A DNA stretch of 64,000 nucleotides from Pycnococcus provasolii. Its lineage: Eukaryota > Chlorophyta > Pseudoscourfieldiophyceae > Pseudoscourfieldiales. This document shows, in pieces, positions 17,772 through 27,626 of the stretch. How positions within the stretch are numbered: position 1 is the stretch's first letter; each line of letters opens with the position of its first letter. The notes beneath the pieces are model-generated. The model was not told the DNA's origin and made no database searches. It worked only from the letters and a program-made list of their open reading frames with translations. The position numbers were made by a program, and so were the translations under genes. Location: the NCBI GenBank assembly GCA_049487715.1, contig CP150576.1, positions 496,001 to 560,000 of the forward strand. The letters run 5' to 3'.

Positions 17772-18129
17772 CATCATGTAAACTATTCTTTGTTCCTTCT
17801 TTTCTTCACACATACTCAAATCACACAAACATCTCTCCCTCTCACTCACATTCTCTCACTCTCCTAACTCTGCTCTCTCTCCCTCTCACCCTCACTCTGC
17901 TCTCTCTCTCGCTCTCTCGCTCTCTCTCTCTCTCTCGCTCTCTCTCTTCACTCTACTCTCACTCACTCACTCACTCTCTCTCTCTCGTCTCCCGACACCA
18001 CCCAAACAAATCATTTTTCCACGTCACGAGATCCCACGCCTTTCCTTTGTGGTAAGCCAAAGCCCACCACAAAGCAAATCAAACTTATTGAAACAGCACA
18101 ACGAACATCAACGCAACAGTAGCATTTCA
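17772..18129. repeat. Convergent 3' region with CT-rich microsatellite
   Basis: Between the 3' ends of the JmjC and phosphatase genes. From about 17836 to 17990 the plus strand is nearly pure TCTC/ACTC simple repeat. I see no gene in it. Confidence 0.85.
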
Positions 18130-19386
18130 TCACGCCGGTGCTGGTCCCACGGCGAGCGTTTTCGTGACGTCGTCGACGAAAGCCAGCGTTTCCAAGTATG
18201 GAATGAGTTCAAGCAGCTCACGATCCTCCGGATCGTCGATGTATGTTCCAATGGCAATGGCATTGTCGGGCTGGAAGATGTAACTGTGCGGGCTGTTGTC
18301 GACAATGATGGTGTCCCTCAGCGGCCGTCCAAGACGTCTCAGGTCCTTGACATAGTTTCCCTCGTACGGACAGCAAGCCTCGCGGAACAGGCGTTGGCGT
18401 ATGCACCTCGTGCTGTCGAGCAGGTCAAGCAGTGGGTCCGCATACTTGCTCAGGCTCGCGGTGAAGACAACCACCTCGAATCGCTGTGCGACACAGGCAA
18501 GGAAGTGGTCAACCCACGGCCTTTTGAGCACGTACACGTCAGTCACTCTCCCGTCGATTTCCACGGGTATCACGTAGTCAGGATTTGGTATTGGCTTGAA
18601 TGACGAGTGCACGAGTGTCTCGTCGAGGTCGAGCACGAGCGTCTTCTTTCCCTTGTCTTCTACTGCGAGCGGCGGCATGTACGCCTCTCCGTCGTACGCG
18701 GGTGCGGGTACAGGAATGGGCGGTGGTATGGCGCGCCAGTTGGTGTCGTACCCTGGCGTTCCATAGTGCGGCGTTGAAGCGCTGACGCTGTGTATGACGC
18801 TCCCTCCCGGGCTCGCGGCGAGTCCCGCCGCGACGTGTCCAGGCTGTGGTGTGGAAGCTCCGGCTGACGACGAGGTGAGTCCGACTTGCATTTCGACTCC
18901 GTCCACGCCGTCGTACCCTCGCGGTTCCCTGACGCTCGCTCTCAGACAGCAGAACATGAGTCGCGATCTTGCGAAGAATCCTCCATCATTTCCGTTTTGT
19001 GCGGCGGTACTTCCCCCGTTCGCTGCCGCCGCAGCCTTGGCGGGTGCGGCACTTCTGTTGTGTGTTTGCATGGGTGCAGCTGACGCGCCCGAGGCTGCGG
19101 TAGAGGATGCGTGTTCCGGCGCCGTTGCTGCGCTGTCACTGGTCCTTGCTACCGGTCCTGCGTTGGGATCGGACATGCCCGAGAGCGCCCGTCCGAGTCG
19201 TGGCGATCCGAGGTTACCAGCGTGCTGCTGCTGCTGCTGCTGCTGTTGTGCGTGTTGACCACCAGGGGTGCTTGTATTTTCTTCATTCAAAGAAACCTGC
19301 GGCCCTGACGAAGAAGAGTCGCCGAGATCGACATCCATGTTGTCGACATCCCCGCCTCGACCTCGCATGGGCACGTACGACGACAT
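18130..19386 (-). CDS. SCP/NIF-type CTD-like phosphatase (HAD superfamily)
   Basis: 418 residues from ATG 19386. The first about 240 residues are low complexity (Ser/Ala/Gly, a poly-Gln run coded by CAG repeats near 19216-19250). The FCP/NIF domain occupies about 245-415 with the catalytic DLDETLVHSS motif (first Asp is the phospho-acceptor), LKRPWVDHFL, VVFTASLSKYADPLLDLLD and a conserved VDNSPHSY. This is the arrangement of small CTD phosphatases and Dullard-type enzymes, which dephosphorylate serine on RNA polymerase II or on membrane-linked targets. No transmembrane segment is visible, so an SCP-like nuclear or cytosolic role is more likely than Dullard. The next upstream gene is on the same strand, one of only three such cases here. 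Confidence 0.82.
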   Translation of the reverse strand: MSSYVPMRGRGGDVDNMDVDLGDSSSSGPQVSLNEENTSTPGGQHAQQQQQQQQHAGNLGSPRLGRALSGMSDPNAGPVARTSDSAATAPEHASSTAASGASAAPMQTHNRSAAPAKAAAAANGGSTAAQNGNDGGFFARSRLMFCCLRASVREPRGYDGVDGVEMQVGLTSSSAGASTPQPGHVAAGLAASPGGSVIHSVSASTPHYGTPGYDTNWRAIPPPIPVPAPAYDGEAYMPPLAVEDKGKKTLVLDLDETLVHSSFKPIPNPDYVIPVEIDGRVTDVYVLKRPWVDHFLACVAQRFEVVVFTASLSKYADPLLDLLDSTRCIRQRLFREACCPYEGNYVKDLRRLGRPLRDTIIVDNSPHSYIFQPDNAIAIGTYIDDPEDRELLELIPYLETLAFVDDVTKTLAVGPAPA

Positions 19387-20259
19387 GACCAACTACGATA
19401 GAAGCAGTATACGACAAGGATGGCCACTACACTCAAGAAAAAGAAGACACTGAAAGAGATAAGAGAGAGAGCAAGCACACTAAGAGCAACACAATCCAAC
19501 ACTACTATGTAAGTATGTATGTGCAGGATTTCGCACACTGCAATGCCCGGGATCGGCCTGGGAACACTTGTCGCACCCTCCCTCACTCCCTCAAAGGGTT
19601 GTTGTTGTGTGTCGCAGAAAGAAAAGGAGTACCCTAGCTAGTTTAGGAGAAAAAGAAATGGAGTTTTTACCGTTGAGCCTCCCTCACCTCAGCGAGACCT
19701 AATTAAGTTACGACACGAGATGACGAGAGAGAGTCTTTGTCTAGTTTGGTTAGCCAATAGCCCAATACAATACCGTACCAGGCTAGGGTTTCGGGGTTCG
19801 GGGTTCGGGGTTCGGGGTTCGGGTTCGGGTTTACGGTTTCGGGGTTCGAGTTTAGGGGTTAGGACTAGGGGTTTGTTTGGGGGTTGTGAGAGTAGGGGTT
19901 TTCTTCTTTGGTTCTCGAGTAGGACGGTTCTTCTTGCCAGTTGTTGTCAGGCGGTTGTTCCAAAGAGTTGTGTGACCATGTACCTGTACCTGGCAGGTTG
20001 GTACGGACTGTACCGTACCTTAGAGTGTCCTGTGTTGACGGACTTCTTGTTGTGTGTGTGTGTTTGTATCGACGGTTCGTTTTGTTTCGTTCGGTGCCCT
20101 TTGGCCATGATGTTGTGTTGTGTTGCTTTGTTAACATGGTAATTGGAAATATAGTCTATTTAGTAGTTCGTACTTCCTACTACAGTATATGGATAGTTTA
20201 CAATCTTACTTGACGATTTTATGTATATTTCGTTCCAAGAGGCTCTCAGAGATCTCAAG
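19387..20259. other. 870-bp gap with telomere-like minisatellite
   Basis: Upstream of the phosphatase gene and downstream of a coiled-coil gene. It contains a GGGGTTC array at 19783-19870 ending in TTTAGGGGTTAGG on the plus strand. A 54-codon plus-strand frame from ATG 19978 follows it but has no recognisable features. A plus-strand transcript is possible, but I do not call a gene. Confidence 0.5.
19783..19870 (+). repeat. GGGGTTC / TTTAGGGG minisatellite
   Basis: It starts CTAGGGTTTC, continues as several GGGGTTC units and closes with TTTAGGGGTTAGGACTAGGGG. The sequence resembles a degenerate interstitial telomere repeat. Confidence 0.8.
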
Positions 20260-21189
20260 CTAGCCGAACCGCCTGGAAATGTCAGCATGCTTCACTAATA
20301 CGGAGCCAGGTCGACGTGTTTCTTTGACCGACTCGTCAAGGATTTTAGGCGCCTCATCTGAGTCGTGGGCATCCGCCTGCTCCTCTTGCTCGAGCAGTTG
20401 CGCGAGCGCGTGCTTGTGCCTTTCGCGACGAAGCCTTAACACCAGCGGCGGGTCAAGGGCGGCGTCAGACACATCCGGCGCATCGCCGCCGCGTTCCCTT
20501 GGCACGAACTCGTGGCGGCAGTGCCCGACGCGATCTCCCATCAGTCGCTCGTGGTGGCAGTCGGCGTCGGCGACGAGGTCGACGCCCATCAGGTCATCCG
20601 TAAGCTCCTGAACGCACGCCTCCGCCTCCGTGAGGAGCTGCTCGCAGACCGCGACGAGCACGAGCGCAGTTCGCGACGAGCTGCTGAGCTCCGCAAGGCT
20701 GGTTGCGTGGCGTGCCGCCAACGTCTCTTGCTGCACGTCGCAGTACCTTCTCAGGCGCGTGACTGCGCGCACCGCCTGGCGACGCAGTAGCGTCGCGAAG
20801 TCGACGAGGTGTTTCTGAGCCGCACTGTTTCCTAGTTGTTTGAGCGCGTCGCTGTAGGCGAGGAACTCGCGTTCGTGCACCCTCGCGTCGAACTGCCTGC
20901 GCATGGCTGTGTTGACGTCCTGCGCCACCTTCGCCTGTCTCGCGGCCCGTCGCAGGTTCCCTCTCGCGGTTGTGAAGTCGTATGCGAGCATGTTGTTGTT
21001 GTGTTCGCGTTCGAGTTTATCTTGCATCGCGTTCATTTGCTCCATCGCTTGTTTGTGCACGTGTTCGGAAAGTTGCTCGACGCACATGTCGCACACGCTC
21101 GCGAGTCTGCACCTCTGGTGTTCCGCCGCGCGCGCGAACTGCACGTCCTGCGGCGTTTTTTTGCGAAACATCGCGAGGTTGCGTTCCAT
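20260..21189 (-). CDS. Coiled-coil protein of unknown function
   Basis: 309 residues from ATG 21189. Residues 1-200 are almost entirely charged and Ala/Leu/Gln-rich helix with heptad spacing (for example KQAMEQMNAMQDKLEREHNN and RRQAVRAVTRLRRYCD). A few Cys residues near 27-37 (CRLASVCDMC) are suggestive but do not form a full zinc motif. The C-terminal third is less ordered and acidic. There is no signal peptide or membrane segment. I do not recognise a family. It shares a 690-bp divergent promoter region with the giant coiled-coil gene, which makes a common cytoskeletal setting conceivable but unproven. Confidence 0.62.
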   Translation of the reverse strand: MERNLAMFRKKTPQDVQFARAAEHQRCRLASVCDMCVEQLSEHVHKQAMEQMNAMQDKLEREHNNNMLAYDFTTARGNLRRAARQAKVAQDVNTAMRRQFDARVHEREFLAYSDALKQLGNSAAQKHLVDFATLLRRQAVRAVTRLRRYCDVQQETLAARHATSLAELSSSSRTALVLVAVCEQLLTEAEACVQELTDDLMGVDLVADADCHHERLMGDRVGHCRHEFVPRERGGDAPDVSDAALDPPLVLRLRRERHKHALAQLLEQEEQADAHDSDEAPKILDESVKETRRPGSVLVKHADISRRFG

Positions 21190-21876
21190 GTTGATCAGGA
21201 GAAATATAAGAGGTTAGTAACCTTCCTTTAGAAAGCGAAAGCGGCCAGCCAGGTCCCGGCCGGGAGCGCCCATCATGACGAATGGACCCATGCCCATGAC
21301 GTACAGTAACACAATTCTCTTCAAATGCTTTTTATAGTTACTGTATGCACTGTAGGTACAAGGTACGAGGGAGGGAAAGAGACGTTGCTGACCGGTCCAA
21401 CCCGTGACAATGAATGCTGCACTCACGAGGAATGAGTGGGAAAAAACGCACTGGCAACAATAGAACTAACAGGTGAAGTGCATTGTGAGGCGTCCTTCGA
21501 ATCCCTTTCCCCTCCGGATTTCACCTTCCCCTTCAGGCACAACCTACAGTAGGCCCTCAGCTTGGATGTACATAAGACTCATCAGGTCTCAGGTGGGATC
21601 ATCAGGGTGGTATTCCTATCCTGATGTTAAGGTTAGTCTAGCAATCCACCGTTGCTTGTTAACCCGGTTGGTAAGAATACTCTTTTTAGTACTGTAAAGT
21701 GTCACCTGGCTAACCGGTTAAAAAAAAAAGAATAGGGGGGGTGCCATCAGGTTGCCATCAGTGCACTGTGTGGTCAACTCACCTTAACTGCCTCCCCTTC
21801 CTCCTCGGGCCCATTCTCGGGCCCCCTTTTGGAAAACCAACATCACGCACACATCTCCCAGCGGCCGGCTTTTTTC
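21190..21876. other. Divergent intergenic region
   Basis: 690 bp between two coiled-coil genes. AT/GC-mixed with no repeats of note, apart from duplicated CATCAGG-type words near 21570-21606 and a run of A followed by a run of G near 21720-21742. No gene seen. Confidence 0.5.
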
Positions 21877-24800
21877 ATGGCCCCTTCCATGGCGACTTCT
21901 TCCAGTAGTCCGCGTGGTATCCTGCCTCCGGTTCCCCTGACCCTTAAGGGGCTTGCTAGTACTACTCAGAATGTTCACAATAATGTTGATTCTTCTTCCC
22001 TAGGTGGTAATGGTGGACCGAACAAGGCGCGTCGAACAAGGCGTCTCATTCAAGTAGTGCAAGGCGCTCATCACTCAAGTGCAAGTGCGAGTGCGCAAGA
22101 AGGTGGTGGTGGTAATCTTGCGGGTGCAACCGTGCACCACTCTCGAGCTTCGTACGCGGCTTCCGTGCACGCGTCAGGCGCGCAGACGGAGAGAGCAGCA
22201 GCAGCAGCACATCCAGGGATAGCGCACAGACGAAACCTGCCGTCAAAAAGGAACCTGCTCGACCCCGCTGTCTCCGACAGCAGTGACACAACATTACACG
22301 CGCGGCAGCAGCAACAAATCAGGCTGAAGAAAAAAGCCGCACTCATGGCCACGGACGCGCGCGTCGCCGCCGCGCAAATCGCCAACGCCGCAGGGAAGAC
22401 GCTCTTCATGGAGGCGTGGCTCGACAGCGCGCTCGCGCCGGGACAACACGCGAGAAACGCGGGGCCGATCGACGCGCCGGAGTGGCTCGCAGCAACAGTC
22501 AACTCGTCGTTCCCACCGCCCACCACGGCGAACGACCTCGGACTCAGCACGCACGGACTCAGCAGGTCGCAGCTTGCAGGCTGCGGGGTACACGCGGACA
22601 AAGTACAGGACATATACCGCGGCATATTCGTGCACGCCGTCGGATTCCAAGACGCGCTCAGAAGAGCGACGGCGGGCGCGTCCAAACCAAGGCAGGTGAT
22701 GGCCTCGGCGTGGAGGGCGTTCGCGAAAGTCACCGAAGGTGCCGTGGGACAGGCGTATCATGCACCGCCAAACTTTCTTGACGACCTCGACCTCGACGAC
22801 CCGACGCCGCAAGAGGTGCTCGAGCAGGATGCGTACGACGCGCACGCCCTCGGCGGAGGCAACCAGCACATGGTCTCCGCTGACGTACAAGAGGAGAACA
22901 GCGAGCTGATGACGTCGAACGACCTTCTGCGTGATCGCATTCGCGAGCTCGAGGGACACGTGAGAGACCTCACGCAGAAGTGCAGTGCCAGCGCGGATCT
23001 TGCCGCACAGGCCAAAAGGAGGTACCAGGCGGAGGTGCGCCTGCGAACGGAGATGCAGACGCGGGAGAACGACGCGACCGTCTCGGCGGGAATTGCACGC
23101 GCGGCTGAGGCTGAGGCGATTGGCGAACTGCAGACGTGCCGGAACGTGCAGGCGAAACTCGAGGAGTCGTTCGGCGAGGCGAATGTCTCCATCGAAAATC
23201 TCAGCGCGGAACTCGCGACGGCGAAGAGCCAAATCGAAGGATTCGAGGAGCAGACGGCGGTGCTCACCGAGCGCGTGGAGCAGACAGAACAACAGAGGGA
23301 CAGCTTCGCGAAGAACCTCGCGGATGCCTACAAGCAGGCTATGCAGGATAAGGAGGCAACGCGCACCGCCACGAAGGAGCGGGACGTCCTGCAAATGTCC
23401 CTCGACGATAAGGTGGAGGAGATCAAGCGGCTCGAGGATGAGCTGGAGCTGAGCAAGTCGAAAGCCGAGGGCCATGCGGGTCGCATCATCGCGCTTCAGG
23501 AATCGAATGATGCGCTCGTCGAGGAACGCGAAGATTCGTACCGCGAGGCGATGGAAGCGCGGACGGAGGCGGAGACGGCGGACAGGAGGTGGGAAAAGTC
23601 GCAAAGAGAGCTGCAGGGTGTGACGGGCGACCGCGACGGTCTCCACGAGACGATCGACTCGCTCAACGAGAGGTTGGAAGCTGCGGAGGAAATGCACCAC
23701 AACAACTTGGACATTCAGGACGCCCTGAAGTCGGAACTCGACCGAACAAGGACCAAGATGTGCAACCTTGGCGTCGCTGCCGCGTCTATTCACGCGAACG
23801 GGTCGGCAATCCGCGCGGAGAATGAGGTGTTCAAGATGCGAATTCGCGAACTGCTTGGCGAGAAGGTGATGCAAAAGGCGCTAATGGAATCGTCGCACAC
23901 GCGCCTGAATAATCTGGTAAAGCAGCTCGACGACGCCACAACCTCCATCGGCAAACTTCGCGATCAAAACAGCGAGCTCGTTTTGAAAAACGCGCTACTT
24001 CAGAATAACGAACAGTCTGCGAGTGAAACGCAGAAAGCGACAAGCGCAAGCCTGAGCGCGGCGAGAGAGTCGATCGCACGGCTTGAAGCTAAAGTCGCAG
24101 AGCTGCAACGCACCATCGACGAGCGCGACGAGCAGGTGCGCCATCTCGCCGATCGCGCGGAAGTGGCGGAAAGCGAGTCGAAGGTGCTCGCGGAGAATCT
24201 CGATCGCACGTGCGCGGACCTTGCTGACAGCATGTCCGAGTCGGAGCTTGTCGGCCGTGTTGTCGAGGACGAGCTGCGCGAGAAGCTTACTGAGACAGAG
24301 CGTGAGCTTGAGCGATTGCGCGGCGATTATGCCATGGTTTCGAGGGAATTGCACCAGCTGACGGCGTGGAAGGTGTCGGCAGAAGAGGAAATGAATTCTC
24401 ATCAAAACGAGAAAAGCGCACTGGGCGACGAAGCGTCAACGATGAGGCTGAAATTCATTCACTGTCAAGCGCAAATTGACATGCTTCAAACAAAGATCAG
24501 GTCAGAGGTTTGCCATAACATGGTAACTCGAGCCATCGCCAAGGTGGAGCGTGAAGAACTCTTCGCCGAATACGACGATATGCGGAATTCGGCTGATGAA
24601 TCTAGATTAGCTCATGAGAAAGAGATGCGCATGCGACTGGACGAGCTGCGCAGTGTAGGAGACGAACTTGCGGAGATGAAGTTTGAGCGCGACCACCTTC
24701 TGGAATCCGAGGAAGGGGCCGAGGTCGTGTTGGCTGAGCGCGATAGCCTGTTGAAAAAGCTCAACGACGCCGAGAGCGATACAGCCTACCTGCGCGAGCA

Positions 24801-26778
24801 GTCGGCGCGACTTGGTGACTCGAAGACTGAAATCTTGACGCTGGAAACGAAACTGGAGGAGAAGAAAAGAGAACTGGTGGAATCAGAGGAGCGTTACCAC
24901 GTCGCGTACCAGGATCGCGTGGAGTCAGATAAGGTGCTGTTCGCCCGGATTGAAGAAATGGAGAAAGAGATGCACGATGAGCACGAACGCATTAAGAAGA
25001 GGGAGGAGGAACTAGAGGCTGCTTCGCATCAGCGCATCAAGCATCGAGAGACGGAAATCCAGGCGATGATGAGCAAGCTGCGCGATAAGACCAACATGAT
25101 GGGCCGAGAATGGCAGGCAATGCACAAGGAAAGTGCCGCCAAGCTTGAAGCTTGGCGTGCAAGGGCAACTTCCATTAGCAAGATGGTTGGATGGGACGAA
25201 ACGCTGCACACCGACGACGAATCGTTGCCGCCGAGCGTGCACGAGACGCGCGTGCTTGGCGACGTGCTCGTGTTCGGCATGCACAACTCGTCGCTCAACC
25301 TTCCCATTGCACATGCGACGTCGAGTGCGCTCGGAGGCTCGTGGATCAGCGCTCTGCCCGCAACGTTTGTGGGAAGTACGACGGGGGACAACGATGAGGA
25401 GACGGGCGGCATGTCGGGTCGCCAGGGAGGGTACACGATACAGTCCATGCCTCTGCCGGCAGTCAACTTCACCGTCGAGGATGCGGAGATGATCGTGCTT
25501 ATGCTCTACCTGACGAAGATCCACGAAGACGCATCGGCCATATCTACCGTGACGCCATCCACTCTGAAGACATTCGTTCATGAGTGGTTCATGTCGAAGT
25601 TTGGGGATCGCGTCGTGGGCGAATTTGTCCTCTACTGCTTCGCGAAGTCCGTGCTTCACCATTCGTCGACGTCGCAACGTCTCGATCTATTCTGCCGTCT
25701 GTGCGGCATCCGCGGAAGGCTCTCAAGCGACAATGGCAGCGCGTCATCGCGTTTGCCCGCGCACTGCGCATTCTTCGTGATTGAATTCCTGAGTCAGCTG
25801 GTGGATGCGAATACCGGTGCGCTTGCTGCGTCTTACAGCCTCAACGACGCGCTTGATGCGATTACTCGCATGACCGAAAGCCGTGTAGGCAACAGCAAGT
25901 CTGGCCTGGCCATGCGCGCGTGCGAGACGTTCCGCTCGCTGCTTGGCGACGCGGCGAAGGAGAAATCCATCAGCTTGGACGCGTTGTTAGACGCTGCGGC
26001 TGGAGTCGAGTGTGAGCTCGAGGCGGAAGGAATCCGCCAGATTCGCGAGCTGTACGCGAGTGCCGTGCAGGATGGCGAAGGTGAGGATGCGGAATCTTCG
26101 TTCGATGCGCTACGCCATGGTGCGTACGAGCGTGCGATTTCCATCGTGCCGTCTCTTCCTGGCTACCGCGAGCGATGCGGCCTTCGTGCTGAGGACGAAT
26201 CGGATGCACCGGAGCTGAGCGCCGCTGAAAGTCGCCAGCTCTTCCGGACCGCGCTGATGATGAGCAGCCGCGACAAGAGCAGCGAAGATTCGGATGCGGG
26301 TGTGATTACCGCGCAGGGATTCGCGATGGCCACCTACGTTCACGGCATGTCGCACGGAACGATGCATTCTTACAAGCCACGCCGATTTGGCGAGAAGGTG
26401 GATGCCAGTCCGCTTCTGATCAAGGGCGAGTGGACATTGCTTCAGGATGTCTGGGCATCGTTTCAGTCCGAGATTAACTTCGTTCTGCACAAGTACGCGT
26501 ATTTGATGTCCGACAACGACGACGGGCGTGTGTCTGCCGTCACCGCCGCACCCACGGTGGCGGAGCAGCTGAAAAAGGAGCGATGCGAGGAGCTTCGTTA
26601 CAGCGCGGAGGGCGTTGGTCTGCTGGTGGCATCACGGCATCGTCTAGCGGAGGCTTGGAGACTCGCACAGCGCAGCGTTTCGATGTACCAGGCGTTCATG
26701 AAGATTGAGCGCAAGGAAGTTGAGGCGTTGGTGTTGTCGGAGATTGGCGAGAACGAATCGAGTATTCTACCACCATAA
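21877..26778 (+). CDS. Very long coiled-coil protein, probably axonemal or basal-body associated
   Basis: 1633 residues from ATG 21877. Residues 1-330 are mostly disordered (Ser/Gly/His/Ala) with some order near 200-300. Residues about 345-1120 are almost continuous heptad coiled coil. A globular C-terminal region at about 1190-1600 contains MIVLMLYLTKIHED, LKTFVHEWFMSKFGDRVV and LDLFCRLCGI. That pattern (a helix ending in FGxR...LFxRL.GI) is one I associate with flagellar coiled-coil proteins of the TSNAXIP1/FAP type. The assignment is by style only. No motor or membrane domain is present. Together with the SHIPPO-repeat protein at 34412-39571 it suggests the organism builds flagella. Alternative: a centrosomal or Golgi tether. 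Confidence 0.72.
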   Translation: MAPSMATSSSSPRGILPPVPLTLKGLASTTQNVHNNVDSSSLGGNGGPNKARRTRRLIQVVQGAHHSSASASAQEGGGGNLAGATVHHSRASYAASVHASGAQTERAAAAAHPGIAHRRNLPSKRNLLDPAVSDSSDTTLHARQQQQIRLKKKAALMATDARVAAAQIANAAGKTLFMEAWLDSALAPGQHARNAGPIDAPEWLAATVNSSFPPPTTANDLGLSTHGLSRSQLAGCGVHADKVQDIYRGIFVHAVGFQDALRRATAGASKPRQVMASAWRAFAKVTEGAVGQAYHAPPNFLDDLDLDDPTPQEVLEQDAYDAHALGGGNQHMVSADVQEENSELMTSNDLLRDRIRELEGHVRDLTQKCSASADLAAQAKRRYQAEVRLRTEMQTRENDATVSAGIARAAEAEAIGELQTCRNVQAKLEESFGEANVSIENLSAELATAKSQIEGFEEQTAVLTERVEQTEQQRDSFAKNLADAYKQAMQDKEATRTATKERDVLQMSLDDKVEEIKRLEDELELSKSKAEGHAGRIIALQESNDALVEEREDSYREAMEARTEAETADRRWEKSQRELQGVTGDRDGLHETIDSLNERLEAAEEMHHNNLDIQDALKSELDRTRTKMCNLGVAAASIHANGSAIRAENEVFKMRIRELLGEKVMQKALMESSHTRLNNLVKQLDDATTSIGKLRDQNSELVLKNALLQNNEQSASETQKATSASLSAARESIARLEAKVAELQRTIDERDEQVRHLADRAEVAESESKVLAENLDRTCADLADSMSESELVGRVVEDELREKLTETERELERLRGDYAMVSRELHQLTAWKVSAEEEMNSHQNEKSALGDEASTMRLKFIHCQAQIDMLQTKIRSEVCHNMVTRAIAKVEREELFAEYDDMRNSADESRLAHEKEMRMRLDELRSVGDELAEMKFERDHLLESEEGAEVVLAERDSLLKKLNDAESDTAYLREQSARLGDSKTEILTLETKLEEKKRELVESEERYHVAYQDRVESDKVLFARIEEMEKEMHDEHERIKKREEELEAASHQRIKHRETEIQAMMSKLRDKTNMMGREWQAMHKESAAKLEAWRARATSISKMVGWDETLHTDDESLPPSVHETRVLGDVLVFGMHNSSLNLPIAHATSSALGGSWISALPATFVGSTTGDNDEETGGMSGRQGGYTIQSMPLPAVNFTVEDAEMIVLMLYLTKIHEDASAISTVTPSTLKTFVHEWFMSKFGDRVVGEFVLYCFAKSVLHHSSTSQRLDLFCRLCGIRGRLSSDNGSASSRLPAHCAFFVIEFLSQLVDANTGALAASYSLNDALDAITRMTESRVGNSKSGLAMRACETFRSLLGDAAKEKSISLDALLDAAAGVECELEAEGIRQIRELYASAVQDGEGEDAESSFDALRHGAYERAISIVPSLPGYRERCGLRAEDESDAPELSAAESRQLFRTALMMSSRDKSSEDSDAGVITAQGFAMATYVHGMSHGTMHSYKPRRFGEKVDASPLLIKGEWTLLQDVWASFQSEINFVLHKYAYLMSDNDDGRVSAVTAAPTVAEQLKKERCEELRYSAEGVGLLVASRHRLAEAWRLAQRSVSMYQAFMKIERKEVEALVLSEIGENESSILPP

Positions 26779-27626
26779 TCTTCATCTTCATAGGAAGTAC
26801 TTTTGTGGACGATCGTTGTTCTTTCACGTGAAAACACAAGCAGGTGTAACACTACTACTACTACACATGATGTATTATTATCCTATATTGAGTTCGCTAT
26901 GCCCCCACTCATTTAAGTCTGCCTATTGTTTCTGGTACCTGTCGTACCAGGCGAAGGGCTTTTTATTGTCACTTAACACCCTCGCATGTCGTTCATACTG
27001 CTGGATCATTACGTCCTCTTCCAATGTGGTAAAATTCAAGCGCCTAAGAGCGTTGATTTTGTGACCGTGCCGCGTGTAATTGGAAGACAGCCCCTTCCTG
27101 GCGGCGGTACAAGCCTGCCGCAGGGAAGAGTATTACATCTCCTCCCCTCTACAAGCGGGCCGTGACGACTCTGCCGTGACGTCGCATTGCTATCCGATGT
27201 GCCGTGGATCCATGGACCGCCGACCGGGATCCCAAGAGGGCCACGAAATAGAACCACGAAATGAGACACCACACCAAGGACGCTCTGCTAGGCTGTCCAA
27301 GGAAGGGTCCCCTACGATGCAGTCCCTAACCACAAGACGTGTTCGACTCTCCCGCCCGACGCCTCCCTCTGGAGAGAACTGAAAAAAAGGCAGATGCGCT
27401 TGAGGCCGTCGGCGCAACAGGTCGGGGGGAGGGCCCCCCCCCTCCCTTCTGGTGAAGAGAACTGGTCGGCGCCGCCGGTCTGATGTAAAAAAATCTCCCC
27501 TCCCCTCCCCTTCCCTGACTAACCGTTGGTCGGCCGGGGACCCTTCCCTTCGGCGCGTTGGTGGGATCGCCTTTTTTTTTTTTTTTTGTCGCGAGCCACA
27601 TCACTTTTCCTCTCATCGCTCTTGCC
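26779..27626. other. 850-bp same-strand gap
   Basis: Between the coiled-coil gene and the aminotransferase gene. GC-rich and repeat-like (CCGACCGGGATCCC near 27219, G and C runs near 27420-27445), with a run of 16 T at 27572-27587 some 40 bp before the aminotransferase ATG. No convincing gene on either strand. Confidence 0.5.

Noticed and set aside
19720-20142. 140-residue plus-strand frame
   Set aside because: It crosses the GGGGTTC minisatellite and its composition is determined by simple repeats.
22294-23874. 526-residue minus-strand frame
   Set aside because: Antisense of the coiled-coil gene, rich in Leu/Arg/Val as expected from the complement of Glu/Ala/Lys codons, with no domain.
27060-27370. 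Possible tRNA or other structured RNA (TTCGACTC-like word near 27344)
   Set aside because: No cloverleaf with matching acceptor and anticodon arms could be built by eye.
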